Below, piece after piece: positions 22,162-32,304 of a stretch of DNA of 64,000 nt (position 1 is the stretch's first letter; every line of letters begins with the position of its first letter). The position numbers and the translations under genes were made by a program. The DNA is from Aphanomyces cochlioides. Taxonomy: Eukaryota; Oomycota; Saprolegniomycetes; Saprolegniales; Verrucalvaceae. The notes beneath the pieces were generated by a model. The model had not been told where the DNA came from. It saw only the letters and a list, made by a program, of their open reading frames with translations, and did no database searches. The stretch lies in the NCBI GenBank assembly GCA_019828595.1, contig JAHQRK010000032.1:434001-498000 (forward strand), written 5' to 3'.

Positions 22162-24101
22162 TCACTCCAGTGTTCCTCGTAGTGAGACGACAGCACGGCC
22201 ACGCAGGAGCACGCGGCTCGGAGGGTTTCCAACGATTTGGATTGCGATGTCACCAGGTCGCTGGCTTTCCTGGCGCGCCTTGAGTTTTGCCTTGGACAGT
22301 TTGCCACCCCAGTAAGCAGCTAGCACACAATGCGCACTGCCCGTCACGGGGTCTTCGTTCACTCCCCCTCTTGGGTTGAAATAGCGGTTCACGTAGTCAT
22401 AAGGTGTTCCCACGCCGTCAGTCGTGACGGTGACTCCCCTAGTAAACACGTCATGCGATTCATGACGTTAGCACGACTGTACTTGGTATCTAGCGCTCCA
22501 AGTTTGGCAAAGTCCACGGGAAGCAGCGATGTGAAAGCATGGCGAGTGACGTGGACAAGATAATTGCCATGATGGACTCCCAATGCGACGATGTCGGCGT
22601 CAGCGAGGTGCAAACTCGCCAGCAAGGCGTTGCAGATTGGATCGCTTCGAGACAATGGCTCGGGTGTACCCAGAGGGAAATCCATCTCGATCTCACGCGT
22701 GGCTTCATCATACCGAGTCGACAAGACACCGCCTCTAGCCATTTCCATGATTGTCCATCTCAAGAAACAATCGCGTCGTACCGAGTCTCAAAGCGCAACT
22801 TGGAATCTTTGGCTGCATGGCCGTCTTCGTACAAGACAAATGCCGTCGCTAATGTGCCATGACCACACAAATCCACTTCCACAGCTACAGGAACACATCA
22901 AGACCTCCATCATCCGGGCGGAGAGTACCTGGAGTGAACCATCGCAAGCAATACTTGCATGGATCGGACGTTGGCGACACAAATGCTGTCTCGCTAACGT
23001 TGTTCTCCTTGGCCACTTGTTGCATCCATGATGTGGCATCGGGTGCTTCATACAGTCGTGGAGGGACAATCACGACAGCGGCTGGATTGCCTTGAAAGCG
23101 CTCCGTTGTGAATGCATCCACTTGGACAAACGGTAGACGGCGAGCTTTGGTGCATTCCAAAACAAGCTCAAGCCATGCATCTTGGCCATGGACGACTGGC
23201 GATAAACGCGTCACGTGGAAGCCACAGCTAATGTAGAACTGCGCCAAATACGGCTTGGCCAACAGCAGAATAGCTTCCACTTGAGGCTACAAGGCACAGT
23301 CGTCACGCATGGCGACTTGATAGTACAAACCTGATCGGTGAGGATGTACTCGACGTAGTGTTTGAGCATAGCCGTGGCCAAACCTTGACGACGGTGGGCG
23401 GCATCCACTGCGACCGAATGAATGCACAGGAATCGCCCATTCGGGTTATGACTGGACATTGTCTCCTCCGCCAGTTCTCGATGTGGAGAGAGTGTGCCAT
23501 TGACAAACCCGACAAGAGCGCCTTCTCGAAAAGCTCCGAGGAAGAAAGCATGGGCTTCTCGCAGTCGCAGTTGGATCTGGCTCAAAGAAGCTGCTTCGTC
23601 GGAAGGATACGACGCAGCTTCAATACGATGAATAACTTCTGCATCAGGTTCCGACAGGAGTCTGAAGTCGACGTCGGGCCTTTGTCCAAGCCAGTCGTTT
23701 AGTCGTTTCCTCGTGGTAGTCTTACGTTGCGCAACTTGTTTCTTCAAACTTCGCCACAGTGTTCCCATGGAAATTCCTGACGCTTGAACAATGTCGCGCA
23801 TCGTAGATCGCTGTACCATCGGCACAGCTCGCAGACGCTCTTTTATCGAATCTGCAGTGTAAACCGGTTTGCGTCCAACGCGTCCAGCTTTCTTGCACTT
23901 GATGTCATGGGCCAAGTACGCTCTCCACACTCTGCTGACCGTCGTCCGGTGAATCCCAAAATGGCGCGCCGTGTTGCCAAACGCACCGTGGCGTAGTTTA
24001 CTATCTTTGAATTGTTCCTGGAGGTGTTTGACGATCTTTAGCTTGGACTCTTCGTCTAATTCACGCTTCTCTCGGGTGTCCGTCGGTCTCTCCGTTTCCA
24101 T
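22162..24101 (-). CDS. Transposase-type HTH fused to GNAT acetyltransferase and PhzF domain, 586 aa
   Basis: Five exons, 24101-23331, 23286-22929, 22884-22782, 22734-22483, 22438-22162, sum to 587 codons. Residues 1 to about 140 match the DNA-binding half of Tc1/mariner-type transposases (FGIHRTTVSRVWRAY, GRVGRKPVY, VPMVQRSTMRDI). Residues about 155-300 are a GNAT domain with the acetyl-CoA loop RRQGLA. The rest is a PhzF-like isomerase/epimerase domain with GNPAAVV, SETAF, DLCGHGTLA and EDPVTGSAH. Exon 1 is open through all HTH-GNAT joins. The DDE catalytic half of the transposase is absent, so it cannot transpose by itself. The paralog at 28416-29935 lacks the HTH. Substrate unknown. A working chimeric gene or a chance in-frame insertion are both possible. 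Confidence 0.82.
22207..23632 (-). repeat. Left arm of 1426-bp inverted repeat (GNAT-PhzF gene copy 1)
   Basis: Matches 28465-29890 in inverted orientation; each position x pairs with 52097 minus x with no indel. Many translated stretches on both strands are the same in both copies, and I saw no base difference, introns included. On both sides the two copies become homologous but clearly different within a single codon. Confidence 0.93.
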
Positions 24102-24329
24102 GTCAATAAATTTAAAAAACAAAAAATTAGGGCCCTCTGGCAACCGAAAATATTACAATAAATAGGCCCAAAATGCCATTTTTAGGCCAAATTCAATAAT
24201 TGAGGTCAAAATATGAACTTGTTTATCTCTAAGAGTTTTGCACCAAGTCCAATATTTTTGGTTGGGATATACTCACTGGAGGCTCCCAAAATGCCATTTT
24301 ACGAAATGGAGGTGTTACCTCTATTTTGA
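24102..24329. other. AT-rich spacer between GNAT-PhzF copy 1 and pogo-like element
   Basis: Contains two short repeats of CCAAAATGCCATTTT (around 24168 and 24286) that resemble the sequence just outside the right pogo end near 28245. The true outer ends of the pogo element may therefore lie a little further out than called. Confidence 0.4.
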
Positions 24330-24770
24330 ATACTTTACTTCATTTCATTCGTGAGACAGATAACGACCTCTGTAATATTATAATGGACGGTATGCAAAAA
24401 ACAAGCAAACCTTGATATGTCTTGACAAAAAATAATATAATGTCAGTATAAGATTTGAAGATGCACCTTGGCGGGAATCGCAGTCGAGCGGGAAATAAAT
24501 AAATTCAACCCTCACTTCTCATTATCGCAGCAAGCACCCAACCATGTTTCGAGCAATGCCAAGACACGGCCACCAACAAGCAACAGGAAGACCAAACATC
24601 AAGAACACTCCGTCTCCTTCACCGCCACAGCATAAAATGGATGTTGCTAGCATCGCAAAGCGAGTCCATATTGTCAAATGGTTCATGGAGCACGGGATGC
24701 AATCGACATTGAATGAATTTTTCCCTCACATGCATGGAACAGCTCTCGAGTCGAATCGAAAAAAGATATA

Positions 24771-24798
24771 CAGTGCGCGCCACAGCATTGCAGCCACC
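24771..24798 (+). repeat. Left outer terminal inverted repeat of Tc1-like element
   Basis: 28 bp, perfect match to the reverse complement of 26300-26327; divergence starts at the next base. Confidence 0.96.
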
Positions 24799-24864
24799 TT
24801 ATATTCGACACAAAAATTCCACCACTGCTATGTCGCCCCTCGCAATGATCGCGAAATGCATGTA

Positions 24865-24910
24865 CATGATTGGCGGAATAGTTTGAGCTTTAAATATCCC
24901 GCCAATCATG
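24865..24910. repeat. Hairpin with 12-bp perfect arms inside the Tc1-like element
   Basis: CATGATTGGCGG at 24865-24876 and CCGCCAATCATG at 24899-24910 are reverse complements separated by 22 bp. It lies in the untranslated region between outer and inner ends. Confidence 0.85.
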
Positions 24911-24948
24911 GCGGAGTGTCATGAAAATGAATATTTGCAGGCAATACC

Positions 24949-24974
24949 GTGCGTCAGAGCATTGCAGGTCACTT
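24949..24974 (+). repeat. Left inner transposase-site repeat
   Basis: Contains GAGCATTGCAGGTCAC, close to CAGCATTGCAGCCACC of the outer end, in the same orientation. It starts 178 bp from the left terminus. Confidence 0.75.
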
Positions 24975-25084
24975 CGAAATCAGCGTCATATCGCGATAAT
25001 ACACCTCGTTGTGAACTCAAAGGTGTTGCAATAGCTAAAGTAAGATCTACTCTGACTGTCAAACACTACAACGGCATCACTAGA

Positions 25085-26079
25085 ATGGGAAGCCAGCCAA
25101 GACTGACCGTTGAAGAGCAAGCCTCGATTGCGACGTTTCATCGCTTTGGAATGTCCTATCGGGCCATCGCCAAAGAGATGGGCCGTAACAAGGACACGAT
25201 TCGAGCATATTTGAAGAATCCTGAGCGATATGGGCGCAAGTTTCAAGGAAGAAAGCTCACAAAAATTGTCGGTCGAGAGTGCCGGAAGCTGTACCGCGAA
25301 GCATCCAACACTGGCGCGTCCGCACGGAGCCTTCACTCAACTCTTAAGTTGGAGGGATCGGTGCGGACGTGCCAGCGTCGGATGCTGGCGGCAGGGTTCC
25401 TCAAGTACTTGAAGCGCAAGAGCACACCAAGTCTACTCCCAAGACACAAGATTGAACGAGTCAACTATGCCAGCCGCAACCTCGAGGATCATGTCAATTG
25501 GACTCAGATCATCTGGTCTGACGAGAAAAAGTTCAATCTCGACGGACCCGATGGTCTAAAGTACTATTGGCATGATCTTCGGAAGGCCCCGGAGTCGTTT
25601 TTCTCCCGTGCCAACGGTGGACAGAGTATGATGGTATGGGGTGCCTTTTCGGGCCATGGAAAATCTGAATTGGCGATTTTGGACGGCAACCAAGACGCTG
25701 ACGATTACGTCCATACGCTGAGTGACCACTTATTTCCATTTGGTCATTCAGTATATGGTCGTAATTTTGTGTTTATGCAAGATGGAGCCTCGATCCACCG
25801 CGCCAAGACCACTATCAAGTTTTTGAACGACCAAGGCGTTGAGCAATTTGACCATCCCGCACTCTCCCCAGACTTGAATCCAATCGAAAATGTCTGGGGA
25901 TTGATGGCGAAGAAAGTTTACGAGAATGGTAAACAGTACTCGTCGAGAAACGAGCTTATTCGAGCAGTGAAGCTTGCGTGGTCTCAAATCGACAAAACTA
26001 TCTCGACAAATTGATTTCATCAATGCCTAAGCGTTGTGTGGCAGTCCTCAAGGGCAAAGGTAGTGTAATCAACTATTAG
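25085..26079 (+). pseudogene. Tc1-like DD34E-type transposase with one frameshift near the C terminus
   Basis: The start at 25085 (MGSQPRLTVEE) gives the usual Tc1 layout: two helix-turn-helix units (MSYRAIAKEMGRNKDTI; ASARSLHSTLKLEG) and a DDE core with acidic residues in WSDEKKF, FMQDGASIH and SPDLNPIENVWG. The frame shifts near 25993-25997 in an A run. In the next frame the family's C-terminal block continues (YLDKLISSMPKRC) to the stop at 26079. As written the protein ends at 26014, losing about 25 residues. One missing A would explain it, so this is either a very young mutation or a sequencing error. All catalytic residues are present. Confidence 0.88.
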
Positions 26080-26124
26080 ATGATAAATTGAATACAATTT
26101 ACATTTGTCTTGCATCAAAATTTT

Positions 26125-26150
26125 CAGTGGCTGCGATGCTCCGTCGCATG
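26125..26150 (-). repeat. Right inner transposase-site repeat
   Basis: On the minus strand it reads CATGCGACGGAGCATCGCAG followed by CCACTG, close to the outer end. It lies 177 bp from the right terminus, mirroring the left side. Confidence 0.75.
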
Positions 26151-26299
26151 TTATTCATCTAAATTTGCAGTAAATCACTCATGCGTTGTTGAATGACTCT
26201 TTGGTCACGAGTTTGTATGTTGTAGTGATGTTTCATTCAGCTTCAAATAGTCGCAGATTACTCAAAGCTGCATCGGCCTATCCTAATCACGGCAAACAT

Positions 26300-26327
26300 G
26301 GTGGCTGCAATGCTGTGGCGCGCACTG
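26300..26327 (-). repeat. Right outer terminal inverted repeat of Tc1-like element
   Basis: 28 bp, perfect reverse complement of the left end, followed by the TA duplication. Confidence 0.96.
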
Positions 26328-27605
26328 TATCGTTGGACAAAGGATTACGACCGTCTAACAAAATTAGCAGTTACCACAAGTTCAAACAAGAAATCGCGTG
26401 TACGTCCTTACGGCATCGCAACAACACTGTGCAAGGATGCAGAGCAGGAGCTCGCTGAATGGGTCATGGAACTACGACGTGACGGTGTACCCGTTAGCCA
26501 TTTGATGCTTCAAATCAAAGCCAGAGACTTCGCATCAGCAGCAGGAATTCCCAAGGACAAGCTCAAAGCAAGTATGCCGTGGGCAGAAGGGTTCAAGCGT
26601 CGATGGGCTTTGACCATGCGAGCCAAGACAAGGTCGGGCAAGTCGAATGAAGCCCGAGGCCAAGAAGCACTGACTGCATTTGCTGCCCATATCAAGCGAG
26701 TCATTCAACAGTACAATATTGTCAAGGTCTTCAACGCTGATCCGACGGCGGTCAATTTTGAAATGCTCCCAAAAAAGACGCTTGCAGCTCAAGGTGAGAA
26801 AACAGTATGGGTCATGGCAGCTGGAAAGGGGAAAGAACGCGTTTCCGTCATGTTGATGGCAGATACAGATGGCGTCAAGTATGCTCTTTTAATAGTTATG
26901 AAGACAACAAAATCCAATGTACCGTCGGCTGTGCAGGCAAACATTAAGGAGCGCAATGGCATTGGGAAGCAAGTGTGGCGAGATATTGAGTGACTTCATG
27001 ACAACTATCCATCGCGGATTTACGCAAACCCAACAGCGTGGTGGAACAGTTCCATCACTATTCAATTTCTAAAATATCATTTTGGTAATCGAGAAGGAAG
27101 AAACTTACCTTATGTCCTTCTCCTCTTGGACCACTTCAGCGCACATTTTACTGACGATGTTCTGGCCTATGCAAAAAAAATTTGTATCGTGCTGGAGAAA
27201 ATACCACCTTCATTCACTTGGATTTGCCAGCCAGCTGATGTCGCTTGGATGAAGCCCTTCAAGATGCGTATTGGACAGCATTGGGTAAATTTTCTTCGTG
27301 AGCGCATAGAGCGCAGAAAGCAAGAAGGCGCACGCTTCAAACTGCAGTCTCCAGATCGATTCAATCTTGTCGAATGGATCAACAGAGCATGGGATGATTT
27401 GCCCCTCACTACAATCATCAACGGCTTTGTCAAATGCAAGATTCTTCATGGTCGTACCTTTTGCCAAGAAGAGGAGCCACTGGAAAGTGTTTACGCAAAC
27501 GATGTCATCACGGCCCTGGAAACGGAAGGGGCACTTCGAGGACGAGCAGTGGATGCATCGAAGGATTTGTTTTACGATGATAAAAACTACGATGAGCTAC
27601 AGTAG

Positions 27606-28415
27606 ACCTATGAATGTGATGAGATTAATGACAGGATAATGAATACCTTTCATATTTGAAAACAAGCTTGGTGCAAATCGTTAGGAATCTCCTGCCAGGG
27701 ATCGACAAAGGCCCTTCGAAAAGGCGGGTCTCATGGCATCTCAGCCGTCGACGACTTCCGTGCGCGTTCCCTATTCTCCATCGCATCCTCGGCGGCGCAG
27801 GCCAAACGGCGGCACCTCTCCTAGCGATGGAGGGGACTGTCGCACCCTTCTAGCCCGATAGAGCATACCACCGACCATGTGCACATCACAAAGAAAAATT
27901 GAAAATGAGAAAGAATCGACCGGATAAATTTTTATACATCCGTAATTGACCAAATATCAAGAAAGTTCCAAGACAGGAATATTTACGTGCCAACCGATAT
28001 ATATAAACTAATATACTACATAATTTTGTATATCTATTAATGAATACGGAATTTCAAATCGATCCACATATTTTGCTCATCAATTTACCTTATGAAATGA
28101 TACTCTGTATAAAATAATATATTCTGGTTGAGTTCAAAATATCATATTTGGAAGGTTTCTGGAAATTTAATATTTCTTGACTCGAAATGAGTGTCTCACG
28201 AATGAAATGAAGTAAAGTATGCCATAAATCGTTGATCCCATTTTGGCTGAAAATGGCATATTGATTTTGAAGAAATTTTTGCCTTAAACAAAATTCCTTT
28301 ATTAAGTAATTACTTCAATAATTAATATTCCTATATATTATGGATTTATAGAGGAGAGGTCTCAAGCCATCAAGTTTACGGCAACTTTACGTAAAGTAAA
28401 TGATCAACAATCAAG
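27606..28415. other. Region without a supported gene, with a GC-rich patch
   Basis: It holds the right end of the pogo element (28192-28220). A GC-rich stretch at about 27700-27860 stands out from the AT-rich surroundings, but I see no gene in it. The last 100 bp probably hold the promoter of the GNAT-PhzF gene. Confidence 0.5.
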
Positions 28416-29935
28416 ATGTCAAGCATCATGTACAAACTCTTGAAGGAATCCGACGCCGATGAGGTTCATCGTATTGAAGCTGCGTCGTATCCTTCCGACG
28501 AAGCAGCTTCTTTGAGCCAGATCCAACTGCGACTGCGAGAAGCCCATGCTTTCTTCCTCGGAGCTTTTCGAGAAGGCGCTCTTGTCGGGTTTGTCAATGG
28601 CACACTCTCTCCACATCGAGAACTGGCGGAGGAGACAATGTCCAGTCATAACCCGAATGGGCGATTCCTGTGCATTCATTCGGTCGCAGTGGATGCCGCC
28701 CACCGTCGTCAAGGTTTGGCCACGGCTATGCTCAAACACTACGTCGAGTACATCCTCACCGATCAGGTTTGTACTATCAAGTCGCCATGCGTGACGACTG
28801 TGCCTTGTAGCCTCAAGTGGAAGCTATTCTGCTGTTGGCCAAGCCGTATTTGGCGCAGTTCTACATTAGCTGTGGCTTCCACGTGACGCGTTTATCGCCA
28901 GTCGTCCATGGCCAAGATGCATGGCTTGAGCTTGTTTTGGAATGCACCAAAGCTCGCCGTCTACCGTTTGTCCAAGTGGATGCATTCACAACGGAGCGCT
29001 TTCAAGGCAATCCAGCCGCTGTCGTGATTGTCCCTCCACGACTGTATGAAGCACCCGATGCCACATCATGGATGCAACAAGTGGCCAAGGAGAACAACGT
29101 TAGCGAGACAGCATTTGTGTCGCCAACGTCCGATCCATGCAAGTATTGCTTGCGATGGTTCACTCCAGGTACTCTCCGCCCGGATGATGGAGGTCTTGAT
29201 GTGTTCCTGTAGCTGTGGAAGTGGATTTGTGTGGTCATGGCACATTAGCGACGGCATTTGTCTTGTACGAAGACGGCCATGCAGCCAAAGATTCCAAGTT
29301 GCGCTTTGAGACTCGGTACGACGCGATTGTTTCTTGAGATGGACAATCATGGAAATGGCTAGAGGCGGTGTCTTGTCGACTCGGTATGATGAAGCCACGC
29401 GTGAGATCGAGATGGATTTCCCTCTGGGTACACCCGAGCCATTGTCTCGAAGCGATCCAATCTGCAACGCCTTGCTGGCGAGTTTGCACCTCGCTGACGC
29501 CGACATCGTCGCATTGGGAGTCCATCATGGCAATTATCTTGTCCACGTCACTCGCCATGCTTTCACATCGCTGCTTCCCGTGGACTTTGCCAAACTTGGA
29601 GCGCTAGATACCAAGTACAGTCGTGCTAACGTCATGAATCGCATGACGTGTTTACTAGGGGAGTCACCGTCACGACTGACGGCGTGGGAACACCTTATGA
29701 CTACGTGAACCGCTATTTCAACCCAAGAGGGGGAGTGAACGAAGACCCCGTGACGGGCAGTGCGCATTGTGTGCTAGCTGCTTACTGGGGTGGCAAACTG
29801 TCCAAGGCAAAACTCAAGGCGCGCCAGGAAAGCCAGCGACCTGGTGACATCGCAATCCAAATCGTTGGAAACCCTCCGAGCCGCGTGCTCTTGCGTGGTG
29901 GTGCCGTCATGACATTGCGAGGCACGCTCTTGTGA
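28416..29935 (+). CDS. GNAT acetyltransferase-PhzF fusion protein, 446 aa
   Basis: Five exons, 28416-28766, 28811-29168, 29213-29315, 29363-29614 and 29659-29935, sum to 447 codons. Residues 1 to about 155 are a GNAT domain (SVAVDAAHRRQGLATAML carries the acetyl-CoA pyrophosphate loop). Residues about 165-446 are a PhzF-like domain: DAFTTERFQGNPAAVV, SETAF with the likely catalytic Glu, DLCGHGTLATA and NEDPVTGSAHCVLAAYW. GNAT transfers an acetyl group from acetyl-CoA to an amine. PhzF relatives catalyse isomerisations or lyase-type steps on small molecules. Both in one chain suggests two steps on one small molecule, or metabolite repair, but this is inference. The paralog lies in inverted orientation at 22162-24101. 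Confidence 0.88.
28465..29890 (+). repeat. Right arm of 1426-bp inverted repeat (GNAT-PhzF gene copy 2)
   Basis: Reverse complement of 22207-23632 with no difference seen, separated by 4832 bp that hold the pogo/Tc1 nest. Outside the arms the two genes are still homologous but only roughly 70% alike by eye. Confidence 0.93.
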
Positions 29936-29997
29936 TCCTAGCTATCGAGAAAGCGGCTTGTCGCGCTGGAGCTTGGGATTTCTTCGTTTGGAACTAC

Positions 29998-31279
29998 TTA
30001 ATCTGCAAATCGAGAGATGTCGAATTCAACAGCGTCGTCGTCGTCATGTTCGCCGCGCGGTGGCTGCGTGGCTGCTTTGATCACGATCTCAGCAAATGCA
30101 TCGGTGAGGTGGCGAAACCCGGTCAAGTAGACCTTCTCTGCAATTGCCCGCACGTGCTCAATGTACGCCTCGCGGTGTTCGATGCCGTTTGCGGACCTTC
30201 CGTAGATTTGACCAATTTGTTGAAGGGAAGCAGCGCCTTTGGGTGTGATGGGAGCCGAGTGAACGGTCGAGAAGCGTGCTATGGTCATCGAGTCGCTCAC
30301 ACTTTCAAAGATGGCCCTAGAATCGCATAGTATGAGCGTCCAAATCCTCTGTGGAGGACCAAGTACCATGCATATCCATGTGTCCGCAGCTCGTTGTCAG
30401 CCCATGGATAGCATTCGTCGTTGGCAATCGAGGCGAATGTAATCACAACTCGGTTTGGTTCTTCATACATGCGTAGGATTCGACGCAGGGTCGTTCCCGT
30501 CTGTTCGTTCACGACGCAATGATATACAAGCTTCGAATCGACGCTGTCTGCGATCTACTCCACTGCGTTTCGTCATAAAGTTGAGGGGAAGGAGGTTTAC
30601 CCATGACGAGGTTGTCAAGGACGACGTGACAAAGTTGTTCAGGATGATGTAGTTCCAAAAGAGATGCGCCGTGGCTTTGAAGTCATAAAAGTGCGTTCTC
30701 TGAAGACGAAGTTCATTTGCGCCGATGGTACGGAGCCCATCTTCGTCGAGCTCTGTGTGCATGATGTGCTGCATTTCATCTTCGACAGAGTTTGCAAACG
30801 GCGGTTCTGACAGAAGGGAGTGCGCGGCATGGTAGATTCTGTCGCTGAACCATTTGTAGCCGTGAACGCGAGCTGTAGGATGTGCGAGGAGTGTCGAGTG
30901 CAGCCATGATCCTTTGGGAGTGATTCCCTACAGAATTAGATGAGGTTTTTGATCGAGAGAGATTGTGGTGTACCTTGGAAGGCTTCAATGAACGAACCCA
31001 GTCGTGGAGAAGTTTGCACACGACGTTCATGCGGTCGACATTTGCTCGCAGCATTTGATTCTGCGTGAGCGAATCATGCAATCGAATCGCTTCGAGCTCC
31101 GCGTTGGACGTGATTTCGTCGATGAGAGAGGCAAACTTAATCGTTTCGTGTTGGTCTTGGAGAGTTTCAAGTTCCTCAATCAAGAGTTTGTGCTCGAGTT
31201 TCTTCTTCGCGCGGTACTTTCGATCGCGGTTGCTCTGCGAGATGCGTTTCAGTTCAACGGAGGAAATCCCATATGGCAT
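29998..31279 (-). CDS. bZIP plus START-like family protein, copy 2, 379 aa
   Basis: Exons 31279-30974, 30927-30601, 30554-30367 and 30316-29998 sum to 380 codons; introns are 46, 46 and 50 nt. Residues about 8-75 form an atypical bZIP: basic stretch SNRDRKYRAKKK and a leucine coiled coil (LLIEELETLQDQ). Residues about 100-360 form the START-like region, conserved with the copy at 39 kb: GITPKGSW, YKWFSDRIYHAA, LFWNYII, YEEPNRVVITF, THGYAW, REAYIEHVRAIAE. The C terminus is acidic. No signal peptide or membrane span is seen. It resembles the large oomycete family often labelled M96 mating-specific or bZIP/START-like, which is inference from layout. It is probably nuclear and DNA binding. The intergenic gap to GNAT-PhzF is 62 bp, tail to tail. 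Confidence 0.85.
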
Positions 31280-31573
31280 CGTATGATCGCCCGTGCGTAA
31301 TTTCCAAAGTGTGTCCGATCGACGCGAGTGCTGCTGCGGATTTGTCGAGCAAGTTTCCAAGCTGACTGGATTTCATCCCACTCAATCCATCGACACAAGA
31401 AAAAACCCTTCATGGTGATAATTTATTTACACAATGTATGTATTATTTTTAATAATATATATTTATTTTCAAATTTTTGCAATAGAAATTGTATGATAAA
31501 CCTTAAATTTTATACATCTTAACTATATATTATTAGAAAATATCTACTACTATTAATAGTACTTGTCTATCTA
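31280..31573. other. Upstream region of bZIP/START-like copy 2
   Basis: AT-rich, no gene seen; probably the promoter for the minus-strand gene. Confidence 0.5.
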
Positions 31574-31787
31574 TCTACTACTTATATAAAAGGGAAAGAA
31601 AATCTGTGAGTCTGTGCACACTCAAAATGTCCGTCCGCTCTACCACCATCCACTGGACAAAATAACCCTCCATTTCCTGTTTTGATGGTTCTACACTCAA
31701 AAATTGCCTTTTTCAAGTATACCACTCTCCTCACTACACTTGATAATTGCATGTACTTATCGTAATAAAATAATTAAATAGTGCCTT
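31574..31787 (+). mobile_element. Helitron-like 5' end fragment, forward orientation
   Basis: It begins A then TCTACTACTTATATAAAAGG and continues for about 214 bp as the reverse complement of the right ends at about 33664-33875 and 37441-37652, with few differences. The TC start and the following purine-rich block are what a Helitron 5' terminus looks like. It is followed by short AGTGCCTTTGAC and GGCACTAG pieces that resemble Helitron 3' termini. Confidence 0.6.
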
Positions 31788-31985
31788 TGACATATAAGGC
31801 ACTAGTCCTATATATAAGGCACTATTAATCTGGCCAGAAGTTATCGTGCATCATTTTTTTTATTTTTAGTCACGCCTTCATATAAACACAGAATAAAAGA
31901 TTAAGCTTTTGAATTTAATGAATGAAATATTCTCATGACATTCACCTTTCTGTGACTTCACACCATTTCAAAATCGGCCAAGAAA

Positions 31986-32304
31986 TGGCTGAGATACAAA
32001 AGGTGAAACATCGGCTTCCCCAGGCCAAGAAGATGATGGTTGTGCGCGTTCACGCGTATTTCCTTAGCGAAGCGGCAAAACCGTCGCGTTAAAAGAAAAA
32101 GAAAGTGTGGACTCTTGTAGCTGAAGTCTGTGGCATTGCAGAGAGCGCGGCATCTCTTATTATTGCGCAGTATAGCAGAATTGGCGCGATGTTGGCTGAG
32201 GAGACTGATGATATGCTCGACATGAATGATCCCGATGACACGAATGCGGACGAGTCCGAATGGGGTGTTTGTTTGGATATAATAATATCAAGATTCGTGA
32301 ATTG
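31986..32304 (+). pseudogene. Possible transposase N-terminal fragment, frameshifted
   Basis: The first frame (MAEIQKVKHRLPQAKKMM) and, after a shift, the second (VWTLVAEVCGIAESAAS) together look like the N-terminal helix-turn-helix region of an o​omycete DDE transposase. It ends at a natural stop without the catalytic core. Assignment is weak. Confidence 0.3.

Larger units (their letters stand above)
24771..26327 (+). mobile_element. Tc1-like transposon with IR/DR ends, inserted in the pogo transposase
   Basis: The termini begin CAGTGCGCGCCACAGCATTG at both ends, a perfect 28-bp inverted repeat at 24771-24798 and 26300-26327. TA at 24769-24770 and 26328-26329 is the duplicated target. A second, similar site lies about 178 bp inside each end (24949-24974 and 26125-26150), giving the IR/DR layout known from Sleeping Beauty-type elements. 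The length is 1557 bp, normal for the family. It carries one transposase gene, almost intact. Confidence 0.96.
24544..27605 (+). pseudogene. Pogo-like DDD transposase, interrupted and with a nonsense codon
   Basis: Coding parts are 24544-24768 and 26328-27605. Removing the Tc1 element and one TA copy restores the frame exactly (RKKIY joins RWTKDYDRL). The N terminus holds a helix-turn-helix of CENP-B/pogo type, then a DDE_1-type core with the acidic triad in NADPTAV, LLDHFSAH and QPADVAW. An in-frame TGA at 26991-26993 interrupts the core (RDIE stop LHDN, where relatives read through to NPTAWWN). The C-terminal part to 27605 stays open. These proteins cut and paste the element at TA sites. 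Two independent lesions show that it is dead. Confidence 0.85.
24330..28220 (+). mobile_element. Dead pogo-like DNA transposon, split by a Tc1-like insertion
   Basis: A 29-bp sequence beginning ATACTTTACTTCATTTCATT at 24330-24358 is perfectly inverted at 28192-28220 and brackets a pogo-type transposase. Similarity continues outward to a TGCCATTTT motif on both sides, so the full terminal repeats may reach about 24287 and 28263. The transposase is interrupted at 24770 by the 1557-bp Tc1-like element and also has an internal stop, so the element cannot move by itself. Confidence 0.75.
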
